Shown piece by piece: positions 42,315 through 51,121 of a stretch of DNA of 64,000 nt. A program made the translations under genes and the position numbers. The first letter of the stretch is position 1; every line of letters begins with the position of its first letter. This stretch comes from JAJDFU01 sp964595955 (GTDB lineage Bacteria; Bacteroidota; Bacteroidia; Chitinophagales; Saprospiraceae), in NCBI GenBank assembly GCA_964595955.1, contig CAZQSF010000003.1, positions 1 to 64,000 on the forward strand, read 5' to 3'. Below the pieces are notes generated by a model that saw nothing but the letters and a program-made list of their open reading frames with translations, made no database searches and was not told the DNA's origin.

Positions 42315-43448
42315 ATGGAAGATAGGTTGCGGCGTTGGCGGCTCGTGCTGGGGCAGGCGGCAGATCCCGGCGGCGAGGTCGAACTGCAGGGCGTCGAACA
42401 AGGCATGGACGCGGCCCTGGAAGCCTTGTACGACAGCGACCGCAAAGGTGGGCTGGGGTCCTCCTACCCCCAGATCAACCGGTGGCTGGGCGACATCCGC
42501 ACGTACTTCTCCACCGAAATCGTGCAACTGCTGCAGAAAGATGCCCTGGAACGCCTCGACCTGGAACGCATGTTGCTGGAACCCGAATTGCTCGACCAAC
42601 TCGAGCCCGATGTCGAACTGGTAGCTACCCTGCTCAGCCTCCAAAAGGTAATGCCCCAGCGCACGCGCGACACTGCCCGGCAGGTGGTGGGCCGGCTGGT
42701 CAAACAACTGGAAGAAAAGCTCCGAAACCCCTTGCGCGAGGCAGTGCGGGGCGCCTTGCGACGAGGAGTGCGCAACCTCCGCCCCAAGTTCAGGGAGATC
42801 GACTGGCACCGCACCATCCGAGCCAACCTGAAGCATTATCAACCCGAATACCAAAGTCTTATTCCGGAGCGCCTGATCGGCTATGCCCGTAAAGGGCAGG
42901 CCCTTCGCACCGTGATTCTGCTGGTAGACCAGAGTGGCTCCATGGCCGCCAGCTTGGTTTACGCCGGCATTTTAGGATCGGTATTGGCTTCGGTCTCCAG
43001 CCTTCGCATCCACCTCATCTTTTTCGATACCAGCATAGCTGATCTGAGCGACCGGCTGAACGATCCGGTAGAGCTGCTCTTTGGAGCTCAGCTGGGGGGC
43101 GGCACGGATATCTACAAGGCGCTGACATACGCCCAGAAACTGATCCGCCAACCCTCGGAAACCGTACTCGTACTCATTAGCGACCTCTATGAGGGAGGGC
43201 GGGAGGAAAGCCTGCTCCACAAGGCCCGGGAAATAAAGCAGCTCGGCCCCACCTTCGTCACCTTACTGGCGCTTTCGGACAAGGGAGCTCCGGCCTTCAA
43301 CCAGCCGTTGGCCCAGCATTTTGCCGCTCTGGATATTCCCGCTTTTGCCTGCTCACCCAATCAATTCCCTGGCCTGATGGCCACGGCCATCCGAAAGGAG
43401 AGCATCCGCGGCTGGATGCAGCGCACAGAGGTGGCGCCCAGAAACTGA
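42315..43448 (+). CDS. VWA-domain protein (CoxE/YehP type)
   Basis: 377 residues. A helical N-terminal half (about 1-190) precedes a von Willebrand A domain with a complete metal site: DQSGSM (Asp205, Ser207, Ser209), GGGTDI (Thr near 263) and SDLYEGG. Proteins of this layout usually pair with a MoxR-type AAA+ ATPase as a metal-insertion or complex-assembly machine; none is adjacent, only the MoxR of the 52381 operon 9 kb away. Starts 2 nt after the GlsB gene. Confidence 0.83.
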   Translation: MEDRLRRWRLVLGQAADPGGEVELQGVEQGMDAALEALYDSDRKGGLGSSYPQINRWLGDIRTYFSTEIVQLLQKDALERLDLERMLLEPELLDQLEPDVELVATLLSLQKVMPQRTRDTARQVVGRLVKQLEEKLRNPLREAVRGALRRGVRNLRPKFREIDWHRTIRANLKHYQPEYQSLIPERLIGYARKGQALRTVILLVDQSGSMAASLVYAGILGSVLASVSSLRIHLIFFDTSIADLSDRLNDPVELLFGAQLGGGTDIYKALTYAQKLIRQPSETVLVLISDLYEGGREESLLHKAREIKQLGPTFVTLLALSDKGAPAFNQPLAQHFAALDIPAFACSPNQFPGLMATAIRKESIRGWMQRTEVAPRN

Positions 43449-43462
43449 ATATAGGCGAATAC

Positions 43463-44935
43463 CTAGCGCGAGCTGTTCACGATCAGTTGGCGGTAGAACT
43501 GGATGGCTCGTTTGTAGTTGGCTGCGCTGATGTGCTCGTCGATGCCGTGAATGCTTTTGAGGTCCTGTCGGTCGATCTGCACGGGGAAAAACCGGTAAAT
43601 ATCCCGGCATACGCTCTGATAGTGGCGGCTGTCCGTCATCCCGATCATCAGGGCCGGCGCCACCACGGCCGCGGGAAAGACTTCTCGAATCGTCTTGTGG
43701 AGAATGTGGAAGCCGAAAGCATCTGTGGAAGAAGGAGGGGCCGGGTTCTGGGCCTGTTCGGGGTGAGGAATGCGAAGGTGTATGCGTTCATCGCGCAAGA
43801 TTCGCCGAACCTCTTTCTGTACGCTCTCGGTCGTCTCACCGGGCAGGATGCGAAAATTGACCCGGGCCGTAGCTGTCGTGGGTAAAACGTTGTCCTTTAC
43901 TCCGCCCTGAATCATGGTGGGAGCCGTCGTGGTGCGGATCATGGCATTGGCTGCAGGATCGTTGCGAAACTGCATTTCGAGCAGGCCCTGGGTCAACCAC
44001 TGATTGGCAAAGACCGCATTGAACGGGAATGCCATTTCGGGGCCCACAAAGCGAAACATATCCCCCACCGGTCCTTTGAAGTTGGCGGGTAAGGGATGGT
44101 CCTGAAGCCGCTCAATGCCCTTGGCCAGTACGCCCACTGCGGTCTCCCGGGGCGGCATGGAGGAATGGCCCCCCTCTTCCAGAACGGCCTCGAGCTCAAG
44201 GGTCACATATCCCTTTTCCGAGTTGCCGATCATAGCCAGCGGGGCCGCCAGGCCGGGCAGGGCATCTTCGAGAACCACCTGCCCCTCGTCCAGGACATAA
44301 GCCAGCTGAATGCCGTCTTCAGCCAGCTTTTCGGCTATGGCTTTAGCGCCGCGCAGCCCACTCACTTCTTCGTCGTGGCCAAAGGCCAGGTAAACGGTTC
44401 GCTCCGGGTTGAATCCCTCCCGAAGCAACATTTCTACGGCTTCCAGAATTCCGAGGCAAGCCCCTTTGTCGTCCAGGGTGCCGCACCCCCAGATCTGGCC
44501 GTCCACCACCTGGCCGCTGAAGGGAGGCTGTGTCCAGCGCGCGCGCGTCGCCTCTTCTACCGGCACTACATCCAAATGGCCCATCAGCAGAATCGGTTCC
44601 AGGCCGGCTTTGCGTCCCGACCACCGGTAGAGGTGACTGAAGCGATTGACGCGGCGGTGGTCCAGAAGCGAGTCCGCGAGGGGAAAGGCCTGCACCAGGA
44701 AGGAATCCAGCGCGAGGAAGGCTGCGGTATCCACGCCTTCGGCCGTAGAGATGGTGGGGAACTGGACGGCCCGGGCCAGCCGGTCTACGGCGGCATCGGG
44801 AACGGGCGGGAGGCTGGCCGGTTCCACTTCGATCTGGCGGGATGCAAAGGAAACGGTCCGAATGGCCACAATGCCCAGCACTATGACCAGGGCAAACAGC
44901 GACAACCGGATCAACCATCGAAAAAATGGGCTCAT
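43463..44935 (-). CDS. M20-family metallopeptidase, membrane-anchored (PM20D1-like)
   Basis: 490 residues. One N-terminal membrane helix (about 7-26), then the M20 fold with metal ligands in MGHLDVVPV, TLDDKG, HDEEVSG and the C-terminal IHGIDEHI, and a dimerisation domain with LEEGGHSSMPP. The length and IHGIDEH match the PM20D1/carboxypeptidase S group; it may act on N-acyl amino acids or peptides. Convergent with the VWA gene. A weak -7-like box (TATCTTTA, complement of 44956-44963) precedes it. Confidence 0.88.
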   Translation of the reverse strand: MSPFFRWLIRLSLFALVIVLGIVAIRTVSFASRQIEVEPASLPPVPDAAVDRLARAVQFPTISTAEGVDTAAFLALDSFLVQAFPLADSLLDHRRVNRFSHLYRWSGRKAGLEPILLMGHLDVVPVEEATRARWTQPPFSGQVVDGQIWGCGTLDDKGACLGILEAVEMLLREGFNPERTVYLAFGHDEEVSGLRGAKAIAEKLAEDGIQLAYVLDEGQVVLEDALPGLAAPLAMIGNSEKGYVTLELEAVLEEGGHSSMPPRETAVGVLAKGIERLQDHPLPANFKGPVGDMFRFVGPEMAFPFNAVFANQWLTQGLLEMQFRNDPAANAMIRTTTAPTMIQGGVKDNVLPTTATARVNFRILPGETTESVQKEVRRILRDERIHLRIPHPEQAQNPAPPSSTDAFGFHILHKTIREVFPAAVVAPALMIGMTDSRHYQSVCRDIYRFFPVQIDRQDLKSIHGIDEHISAANYKRAIQFYRQLIVNSSR

Positions 44936-45015
44936 AAGCGGATATTGCTACAGGATAAAGATACGAAACTGCGACGGCGCCAATGCGGCCCTGGCCGAGC
45001 CCGGGGGAAGGACCG

Positions 45016-45912
45016 TTATCCGTGGCCGCCGGCGTGCTGAGGATGGCCTTCTTCGCGCAGCAAATTGAGCAAATACTTGCCGTAGCCGCTCTTGATGTAG
45101 CGATGCCCCAGTTTCTCCAGTTGGGCTGCATCTATGAAGCCCATTTCATATGCAACCTCCTCTATGCATCCGATCTTCAGCCCCTGTCGCTTTTCGATCA
45201 CTTGAATGAACTGGCCCGCCTGCATGAGGGAGTCGTGGGTGCCGGTGTCCAGCCAGGCTACCCCACGCCCGAGCACGCCGACCTTGAGCCGCCCGGCTGC
45301 CAGATAGTGCTTGTTGACATCTGTGATCTCGTACTCTCCGCGCGCACTGGGCTCCAGGTTTTTGGCGATGTCCACGACTTCGTTGTCGTAAAAGTACAGG
45401 CCCGGCACCGCATAGCGCGACTTGGGCTTGGCGGGCTTTTCTTCGATCGACAGGGCATGGAAGTCCCGGTCAAACTCGACCACGCCGTAGCGCTCCGGAT
45501 CGGCTACCTGGTAGGCAAAAACTACGCCGCCGTCGGGATCTACGCTTTCCTGCAAGAGCTCTTTCAGTCCGGCCCCGTAAAACACGTTGTCGCCCAGGAT
45601 GAGGGCTGCCGAATCGGTTCCTATGAAGGATTCGCCCAGTACAAAGGCCTGGGCCAGACCATTGGGTTCGTACTGGGGCACGTACGAAAACGAACACCCC
45701 AGGTCTTCCCCGTCGCCCAGCAGGTGCTCAAACTTCGGCAGATCCTGCGGGGTGGATATGATGAGCACTTCGCGTATGCCCGCACTCATGAGGGTGGAGA
45801 GCGGGTAGTAGATCATGGGTTTGTCGTACACCGGCATGAGCTGTTTGCTCACGGCCAGGGTAAGCGGATACAGTCGCGTGCCCAGCCCGCCGGCCAAAAT
45901 GATTCCTTTCAT
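45016..45912 (-). CDS. rfbA: Glucose-1-phosphate thymidylyltransferase
   Basis: 298 residues. Forms dTDP-glucose, first step of dTDP-rhamnose synthesis for surface polysaccharide. GGLGTRLYPLT (8-18), SKQLMPVYDKPMIYYPL and YVPQYEPNGLAQAF are characteristic; EYEITDVN and WLDTGTHDSL follow. No other rhamnose genes lie next to it. Last gene of the minus-strand run RDD-rlmD-hypothetical-rfbA. Confidence 0.96.
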   Translation of the reverse strand: MKGIILAGGLGTRLYPLTLAVSKQLMPVYDKPMIYYPLSTLMSAGIREVLIISTPQDLPKFEHLLGDGEDLGCSFSYVPQYEPNGLAQAFVLGESFIGTDSAALILGDNVFYGAGLKELLQESVDPDGGVVFAYQVADPERYGVVEFDRDFHALSIEEKPAKPKSRYAVPGLYFYDNEVVDIAKNLEPSARGEYEITDVNKHYLAAGRLKVGVLGRGVAWLDTGTHDSLMQAGQFIQVIEKRQGLKIGCIEEVAYEMGFIDAAQLEKLGHRYIKSGYGKYLLNLLREEGHPQHAGGHG

Positions 45913-45934
45913 GTATTTCGCATTGGGTGTGCGG

Positions 45935-46303
45935 CTAATCCGTTTCTTCCGAAGCGGCGCGCGGCAAGAAAACGAACTCGGCCGCCTTTCCGTCCAGAAC
46001 AAAGAGGCAAAAATAGGTCTTTGGGTCCTTAAAGACCTGTTGGAAAGACTGCACCTTCTCGGCCCCGATCACCTTTTTGGTAACCAGTTCTTCCAGGGTG
46101 GTCAGGTTGACCGACCAGGGAGCCTGGTTGGAACCCACGTCTAATAAGGCGATACCCAGAGCCAGCTGGGCCCGGTGAAGTACCAAGATCGGGTAGGAGG
46201 AAACGCCTTCGTTCAGCGTGGTATCCACGGCTTGGGCCAGTAGCTTTTCATAGGGTTTCAGGTCGGCCTCCAGTTGAAAGTAACGCGCTTCGTTTCGTTC
46301 CAT
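45935..46303 (-). CDS. Conserved hypothetical protein
   Basis: 122 residues, no signal peptide, no transmembrane helix, no recognised motif; the C-terminal PKTYFCLFVLDGKAAEFVFLPR looks like a strand pair. Sits 3 nt after rlmD and 22 nt before rfbA, so it is certainly co-transcribed with them. Function unknown. Confidence 0.7.
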   Translation of the reverse strand: MERNEARYFQLEADLKPYEKLLAQAVDTTLNEGVSSYPILVLHRAQLALGIALLDVGSNQAPWSVNLTTLEELVTKKVIGAEKVQSFQQVFKDPKTYFCLFVLDGKAAEFVFLPRAASEETD

Positions 46304-46306
46304 AGT

Positions 46307-47713
46307 TCATATTCGTTCTAGAGCGGCCACATTCTCTACGTGATGGGTATGCGGAAACATATCCACCGGCTGCATGTGGGTGACGCGGTAGTGTTCGGCC
46401 AGGAGGCGAATATCGCGTGCCTGGGTGGCTGGGTTGCAGCTGACATACACCAGGCGGGGAGGAGCCAGCTCCAGCAAAAGCTGTATCACATCCGGATGCA
46501 TGCCGGCCCGGGGCGGATCGGTGATCAGGACGTCGGGCTGGCCGTGCTCGCGGGCAAACTCCGCCGAAAGAATATCTTTTACATCGCCCGCGTAGAAAAC
46601 GGCATTCCGGATCCCGTTGCAGTCGGCATTGATGCGGGCATCCTCGATGGCGGCTTCGATCTCCTCTATGCCAACGACCCGGCCACAACGGTCAGCCGCG
46701 TAAAGAGCGATGCTGCCGATCCCGGTGTAGAGGTCGTACACGATCTCGTCGCCTTGAAGGTCGGCAAAGTCCAGAGCGATATCGTACAGCTTTTTCGCCT
46801 GGCGGGTATTGGTTTGAAAGAAGGATTTGGGACCGATCCGGAATCGAACCTCGCCCAGGGCCTCTTTTACATAGCCGGGGCCGTCCCAAATGTGCATGTC
46901 CAGGTCGGCCATGCTGTCGTTCCATTTCGTGTTGATGCAATAGGCGATGGTCGTAAGGTCGGGGAATCGATCGCGGATGGCCTGCAGGAAATGGTCGCGC
47001 CGATCCTCGTCTTCCGTGCTGAAACAGAGGAGTGCCATGCTCTGGTCGAGTGTTGTTGTGCGAAGCATGAGCTGCCGCAAAAAACCCACTCGCGCCCTTG
47101 GATCGTAAAAGGTCAGCCCCTGGTCCAGGGCGATCTCCCGAATGCCGTTGCGCAAGGCGTTGGATGGGCCGTGTTGAAGGTAACAATGGTCGATGTTCAC
47201 TACCTTGTCGAATGCGCCGGGCGGGTGAAAGCCAAGCACGGGGACTTCGTTGGACACCTCCGTATGCAGTTCGTCCCGGTCAAGCCAGCGCTTATTCGAA
47301 AAGGTAAACTCCAGCTTGTTGCGATAATATTGTTGGGGTTCCGAACCTAAAATAGGGCGAAATTCACCCACCTCTACCTGGGCGATGCGCTGCATGGCAT
47401 CTTCCACCTGCTGCTGCTTGTGGCGCAACTGAGCCGGATAACTGAGGTGCTGCCACTTGCAACCGCCACATAGGCCGAAATGGCTGCAGAACGGCTGAAC
47501 GCGGTCGGTCGACCGCCGGTGAAAATGCTGGGCTTTTCCAAGGAAATATCCCTTGCGCTTTCGATAGACCAGCACATCGGCCACATCGCCGGGCACGGCT
47601 CCTTCCACAAAGAGCACTCGCCCTTCGGCATCGCGCCCCACACTGCGACCTTTGTCGGCAATACCGGTGAGAAGAACTTCCGGAATGAGCTTTGGTTTTC
47701 GTTTGCGGCCCAT
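46307..47713 (-). CDS. rlmD: 23S rRNA (uracil(1939)-C5)-methyltransferase
   Basis: 468 residues. TRAM domain at the N-terminus (about 5-60), iron-sulfur cluster cysteines in CSHFGLCGGCKWQHL (about 75-90), SAM fold with YDLYTGIGSIALYAA, and catalytic Cys in YVSCNPATQARD. Methylates U1939 of 23S rRNA, or a paralogous site such as RlmC/RumB targets; RlmD is the best guess. Lies 6 nt after the RDD gene. Confidence 0.9.
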   Translation of the reverse strand: MGRKRKPKLIPEVLLTGIADKGRSVGRDAEGRVLFVEGAVPGDVADVLVYRKRKGYFLGKAQHFHRRSTDRVQPFCSHFGLCGGCKWQHLSYPAQLRHKQQQVEDAMQRIAQVEVGEFRPILGSEPQQYYRNKLEFTFSNKRWLDRDELHTEVSNEVPVLGFHPPGAFDKVVNIDHCYLQHGPSNALRNGIREIALDQGLTFYDPRARVGFLRQLMLRTTTLDQSMALLCFSTEDEDRRDHFLQAIRDRFPDLTTIAYCINTKWNDSMADLDMHIWDGPGYVKEALGEVRFRIGPKSFFQTNTRQAKKLYDIALDFADLQGDEIVYDLYTGIGSIALYAADRCGRVVGIEEIEAAIEDARINADCNGIRNAVFYAGDVKDILSAEFAREHGQPDVLITDPPRAGMHPDVIQLLLELAPPRLVYVSCNPATQARDIRLLAEHYRVTHMQPVDMFPHTHHVENVAALERI

Positions 47714-47719
47714 AGTAGA

Positions 47720-48466
47720 TCAGCGGGTAAGTACGATGTAGTCGCGCAGTAAGGTGCGTAAAAAACCGATCCTGTCCCGGGGAACATCGGAAACTTCCAA
47801 CAAGTTGGCCATTTTTTCGCTCAATTCCTGCACGGCGCGTTGGTGAGCGCTGTTTCGGTACGTTCGGTACCGGGTGATGGTGTCTTTGACCAGCAACATA
47901 TCGGCTTCGGAAAAGCGGCGCACCCCGGGATAGCGGGGTGCGTACGCCTCCAGGGAGTCGATGCCCAGGATATCCTCCAGCCGGAAGCGCTGGGTCGTGC
48001 GCATGCGCAGCACCGTGGTGCCGGCCGTCATATCGCCCAGGCGTTGATTGCGTGGGGAAGAGCTGATGAGGATGACGCCCAGAATACCCAGGGAAAACAG
48101 ACCGTCGATCAGCAAAAAGGAAGCCCGAAGAAGGTAATCGCTCAGGGCGGGCTCGCCCCCGTCCAGTCGCATGACGCGCACACCCAAGGCCTTTTTCCCC
48201 ATGGACTGTCCGTTTTGAAACACTTCAAAACCCAAATGGTACCCCCAAAACAACAGTACGGGCAGCAATCCGAAAAAAACGGAAAGAAAAAGCTGATTGT
48301 TACCTTCAAACCCGTTGAAAAGGGAAGCCGTTATTACGAGCAGCACGATATAGCTCCCGGCCACGATAATGAAATCGATCAGCCCGGACAACAATCGGTC
48401 GCGCAGGGTGGCCAGTTCGTATTCGATGACCACATTCTGGGTAGTGCGTATATCGATGGTTTTCAT
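47720..48466 (-). CDS. RDD-family membrane protein
   Basis: 248 residues with about four membrane helices in the RDD module: LLSGLIDFIIVAGSYIVLL, the second helix pair and NGQSMGKKALGVRVMRLDGGEP. A cytoplasmic tail of about 90 residues follows. Divergent, 67 nt from spoIIM, the usual companion of RDD genes in MoxR/DUF58 clusters, so it probably belongs to that system although it is transcribed with rlmD. Confidence 0.87.
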   Translation of the reverse strand: MKTIDIRTTQNVVIEYELATLRDRLLSGLIDFIIVAGSYIVLLVITASLFNGFEGNNQLFLSVFFGLLPVLLFWGYHLGFEVFQNGQSMGKKALGVRVMRLDGGEPALSDYLLRASFLLIDGLFSLGILGVILISSSPRNQRLGDMTAGTTVLRMRTTQRFRLEDILGIDSLEAYAPRYPGVRRFSEADMLLVKDTITRYRTYRNSAHQRAVQELSEKMANLLEVSDVPRDRIGFLRTLLRDYIVLTR

Positions 48467-48533
48467 CAGAAAGCAGCTTGCCGGTTGAGGCGGGTTGCAA
48501 AGATTTTCATAAAATACAGTTTTTCATACGGCC

Positions 48534-50390
48534 ATGCGCGAAACCTCCTTCATCGAGCAAAACAAGGACAAGTGGAAGGACTTCGAGCAACTGCTCGAAG
48601 ACCCCGCTCAACGCGATGCGGAAAAGCTGAGCGAATTGTTCGTACAGGTCACCGACGATTTGTCGTATTCCCGGACCTTTTATCCCAATCGCTCGGTAAG
48701 AGTCTACCTCAACGACCTGGCCCAGCAGATCTTTCTGCGGATCTATAAAAGTAGAAAAAGCCCGGCGAAGCGGCTGGTGGGCTTCTGGACGGATGAACTT
48801 CCCCGTCTCATCTACGAATCGCGCAAAGATTTCCGGCTGGCGTTTTTTGTTTTTGCGGCTTCCATTCTCATCGGTCTGCTTTCTTCCCGCATGGATCCGG
48901 ATTTCGTTCGCGTGATTCTGGGCGACAGCTATGTACAAATGACCCAGGAAAACATCGAATCCGGCGACCCCATGGCGGTGTACAAGCAGCGCGGCGAGTT
49001 TCAGATGGCCCTGGGGATCACCCTGAACAACATCTACGTTTCATTCATCACGTTTTTGTTCGGGGCCCTTTTTTTCGTAGGCACTTTGGCGATCCTGGTG
49101 TATCACGGCATCATGATCGGCGCCTTCCAGTTTTTTTTCATAGCCCAGGGGCTTTTTTGGGAATCTTTTCTCACCATTTGGATGCACGGCACCCTGGAGA
49201 TCTCAGCCATCGTCATTGCGGGGGCAGCCGGCCTTACCATGGGCCGGGGGCTCGTTTTTCCGGGCACCTACCGACGCCTGCAGGCCTTCCAGCAATCCGC
49301 GCGCCGGGGCCTGAAGATCCTTCTGGGCACTGTACCGCTTTTCGTGATTGCGGGTTTTATCGAAGGGCTGCTTACGCGCTACACGGAAGCCCCCGATCTG
49401 CTGCGGGGCATGTTTATCCTGTTGTGCCTGGCCTTCGTGATCGGATATTTTGTGATCTACCCCGTCTATAAGGCTCGCCGGGGCTTTCAAGACCTGGCCT
49501 CGGAGCGCCCCCTGAGCCCGGATCAGTACGAAAGCCTGAACGAGCATCGCATTTACAGCGCCGGCGAGTTGTTTACTCTGGTCTTCAGCTGGTACAGTAA
49601 ACACCTGGGAAAGGCGGCCTTGTTTTGCCTGGGTACTGCGGCATTGTACACGGCTTCGGTTTTTTTACTGAGTAGCCGCTCCCCTTCTTCGATCATGTAC
49701 TTTCCCGATCGCCTCTTTGGGACCATGGGGCAGTTGAGCCAGTTTTTCCACAATCCGGACCTGCCCTGGCTACCGGTGGTTCTATTCGCCATTATCGCCT
49801 CCCTGCTGGTGTTTTCGGCACACCTGATCTTTTGGGAGGTCCGGCCGGAGCGGCCACGGGATGCCCGCCAATGGAGCCGGGATTTGTTGAGCACCTTCCT
49901 CCCGGCGGCTGTGCTCACGCTCCTGCTGGCCCTCGGCAACTGGCTGGGCGGACTCCTTTTCTTTAGCCTGGGCGCCTTCCTGCTGCTGTGGGCTTTTGCT
50001 GCCCAGGAGCAAAATCAATCGTTCGGCGGCGGCTTTCCGGCGGCCTTTGCCCTCATTCCCGGAAGCACGTCCCTCCTGGCCAGCCTGTTTTTTTCCCTCT
50101 TGCTCCTCGGCTTCACCGTATTCAATATTGTCGACAGCCCGCTCATGCGAAACTACCTGGGCCTGGTGAGCTGGATCGTGGCCCTGGATCAGGGAGCCCT
50201 GAACGAGCTTGTCGTCGTCCTGCTCACCTTTGTCAACAGCTTTATGCTGCATCTCTTTTTTCTTACCCTATCTTTAGGTATGGGGCTGAGTTATTTCAGC
50301 CTGCGAGAGATCCACGAGGCGACCGGACTTCGAACAGCTATTCAAGAAGTGGGCATTGACAAGACACTCAGGGGACTCGAGCGGGAATGA
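48534..50390 (+). CDS. SpoIIM-domain membrane protein, fused to an extra membrane half
   Basis: 618 residues, about twice the size of a plain SpoIIM protein. The first half (about 1-310) is the stage II sporulation M / SpoIIM-like domain with YSRTFYPNRSVRVYLNDLAQQIFLRIYK and helices up to GRGLVFPGTYRR; the second half adds about eight more helices of unknown family. In non-sporulating bacteria SpoIIM accompanies RDD, MoxR and DUF58 genes. First gene of the operon; its TGA overlaps the next ATG. Confidence 0.85.
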   Translation: MRETSFIEQNKDKWKDFEQLLEDPAQRDAEKLSELFVQVTDDLSYSRTFYPNRSVRVYLNDLAQQIFLRIYKSRKSPAKRLVGFWTDELPRLIYESRKDFRLAFFVFAASILIGLLSSRMDPDFVRVILGDSYVQMTQENIESGDPMAVYKQRGEFQMALGITLNNIYVSFITFLFGALFFVGTLAILVYHGIMIGAFQFFFIAQGLFWESFLTIWMHGTLEISAIVIAGAAGLTMGRGLVFPGTYRRLQAFQQSARRGLKILLGTVPLFVIAGFIEGLLTRYTEAPDLLRGMFILLCLAFVIGYFVIYPVYKARRGFQDLASERPLSPDQYESLNEHRIYSAGELFTLVFSWYSKHLGKAALFCLGTAALYTASVFLLSSRSPSSIMYFPDRLFGTMGQLSQFFHNPDLPWLPVVLFAIIASLLVFSAHLIFWEVRPERPRDARQWSRDLLSTFLPAAVLTLLLALGNWLGGLLFFSLGAFLLLWAFAAQEQNQSFGGGFPAAFALIPGSTSLLASLFFSLLLLGFTVFNIVDSPLMRNYLGLVSWIVALDQGALNELVVVLLTFVNSFMLHLFFLTLSLGMGLSYFSLREIHEATGLRTAIQEVGIDKTLRGLERE

Positions 50391-51121
50391 TGAAGCAGAA
50401 AACAAGGAAAATCGCCAGCGAGATCGGGATGCACGGCTGCCTCCTTGTCGTCTTTCTGTGTGTGCTGCACCGGGCACCGGTAAGGGCGCAGCCGGCGGAC
50501 CCCGCCTTGCCCGATGACCCCATGGAACTCGACCGCAGCCAATGGCACGAGCTGTCGGCCTCCCTGGATTACCCTGTTATCGAAGTACCCGAGCAAAAGC
50601 CCCCCGAGCGGAGAGGCCCGCTACTGGGCGAGGCGGCTTACGGCGTAATGCGCGTTGTGCTTATCGGGGTCGCAGCGGTCCTTCTCGCCTTGCTGTTGCG
50701 CGCCATTATTCTGGCCAACTGGCAAGCCCGGGATCACAAGCTGAAGGGAGCGCTGACCGTCAGCGAACTCGACCGGTTAGAAGATCGCCTGGAAGAAGCC
50801 GACCTGCGCACCCCCCTCGAGCGGGCCGTGCAGGAAGGGCAGTACGAGCTTGCTGTCCGGCTCTGTTATCTATCTGCCCTGCAGGCTCTGAGCCGGCAGC
50901 AGTGGATTCGCTGGAAAAAGGAAAAAACCAATATGGAGTACCAGGCCGAGCTCGCCGATACCCCTTTTGCCGAGGCCTTCCCCCGGCTGACCCGGATCTT
51001 TGAACAGGTGTGGTACGGGGGGCTGCGGGTGACGCCTGAACAGTTCGAACGAATACACCCCCAATTCAAAGCGCTGCAGACCCAAATCGAACAAACCCCA
51101 AAACCCGCTGAAAAACCATGA
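50387..51121 (+). CDS. DUF4129-domain membrane protein
   Basis: 244 residues. Signal-like helix (about 13-33), periplasmic stretch, membrane helix (about 87-107), then a cytoplasmic DUF4129 domain (about 130-225, LERAVQEGQYELAVRLCYLSALQALSRQQWIRW). Function unknown; it is a standard member of MoxR/DUF58 operons, sometimes with a transglutaminase. Start overlaps the spoIIM stop (ATGA) and its stop overlaps the next start. Confidence 0.83.
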   Translation: MMKQKTRKIASEIGMHGCLLVVFLCVLHRAPVRAQPADPALPDDPMELDRSQWHELSASLDYPVIEVPEQKPPERRGPLLGEAAYGVMRVVLIGVAAVLLALLLRAIILANWQARDHKLKGALTVSELDRLEDRLEEADLRTPLERAVQEGQYELAVRLCYLSALQALSRQQWIRWKKEKTNMEYQAELADTPFAEAFPRLTRIFEQVWYGGLRVTPEQFERIHPQFKALQTQIEQTPKPAEKP

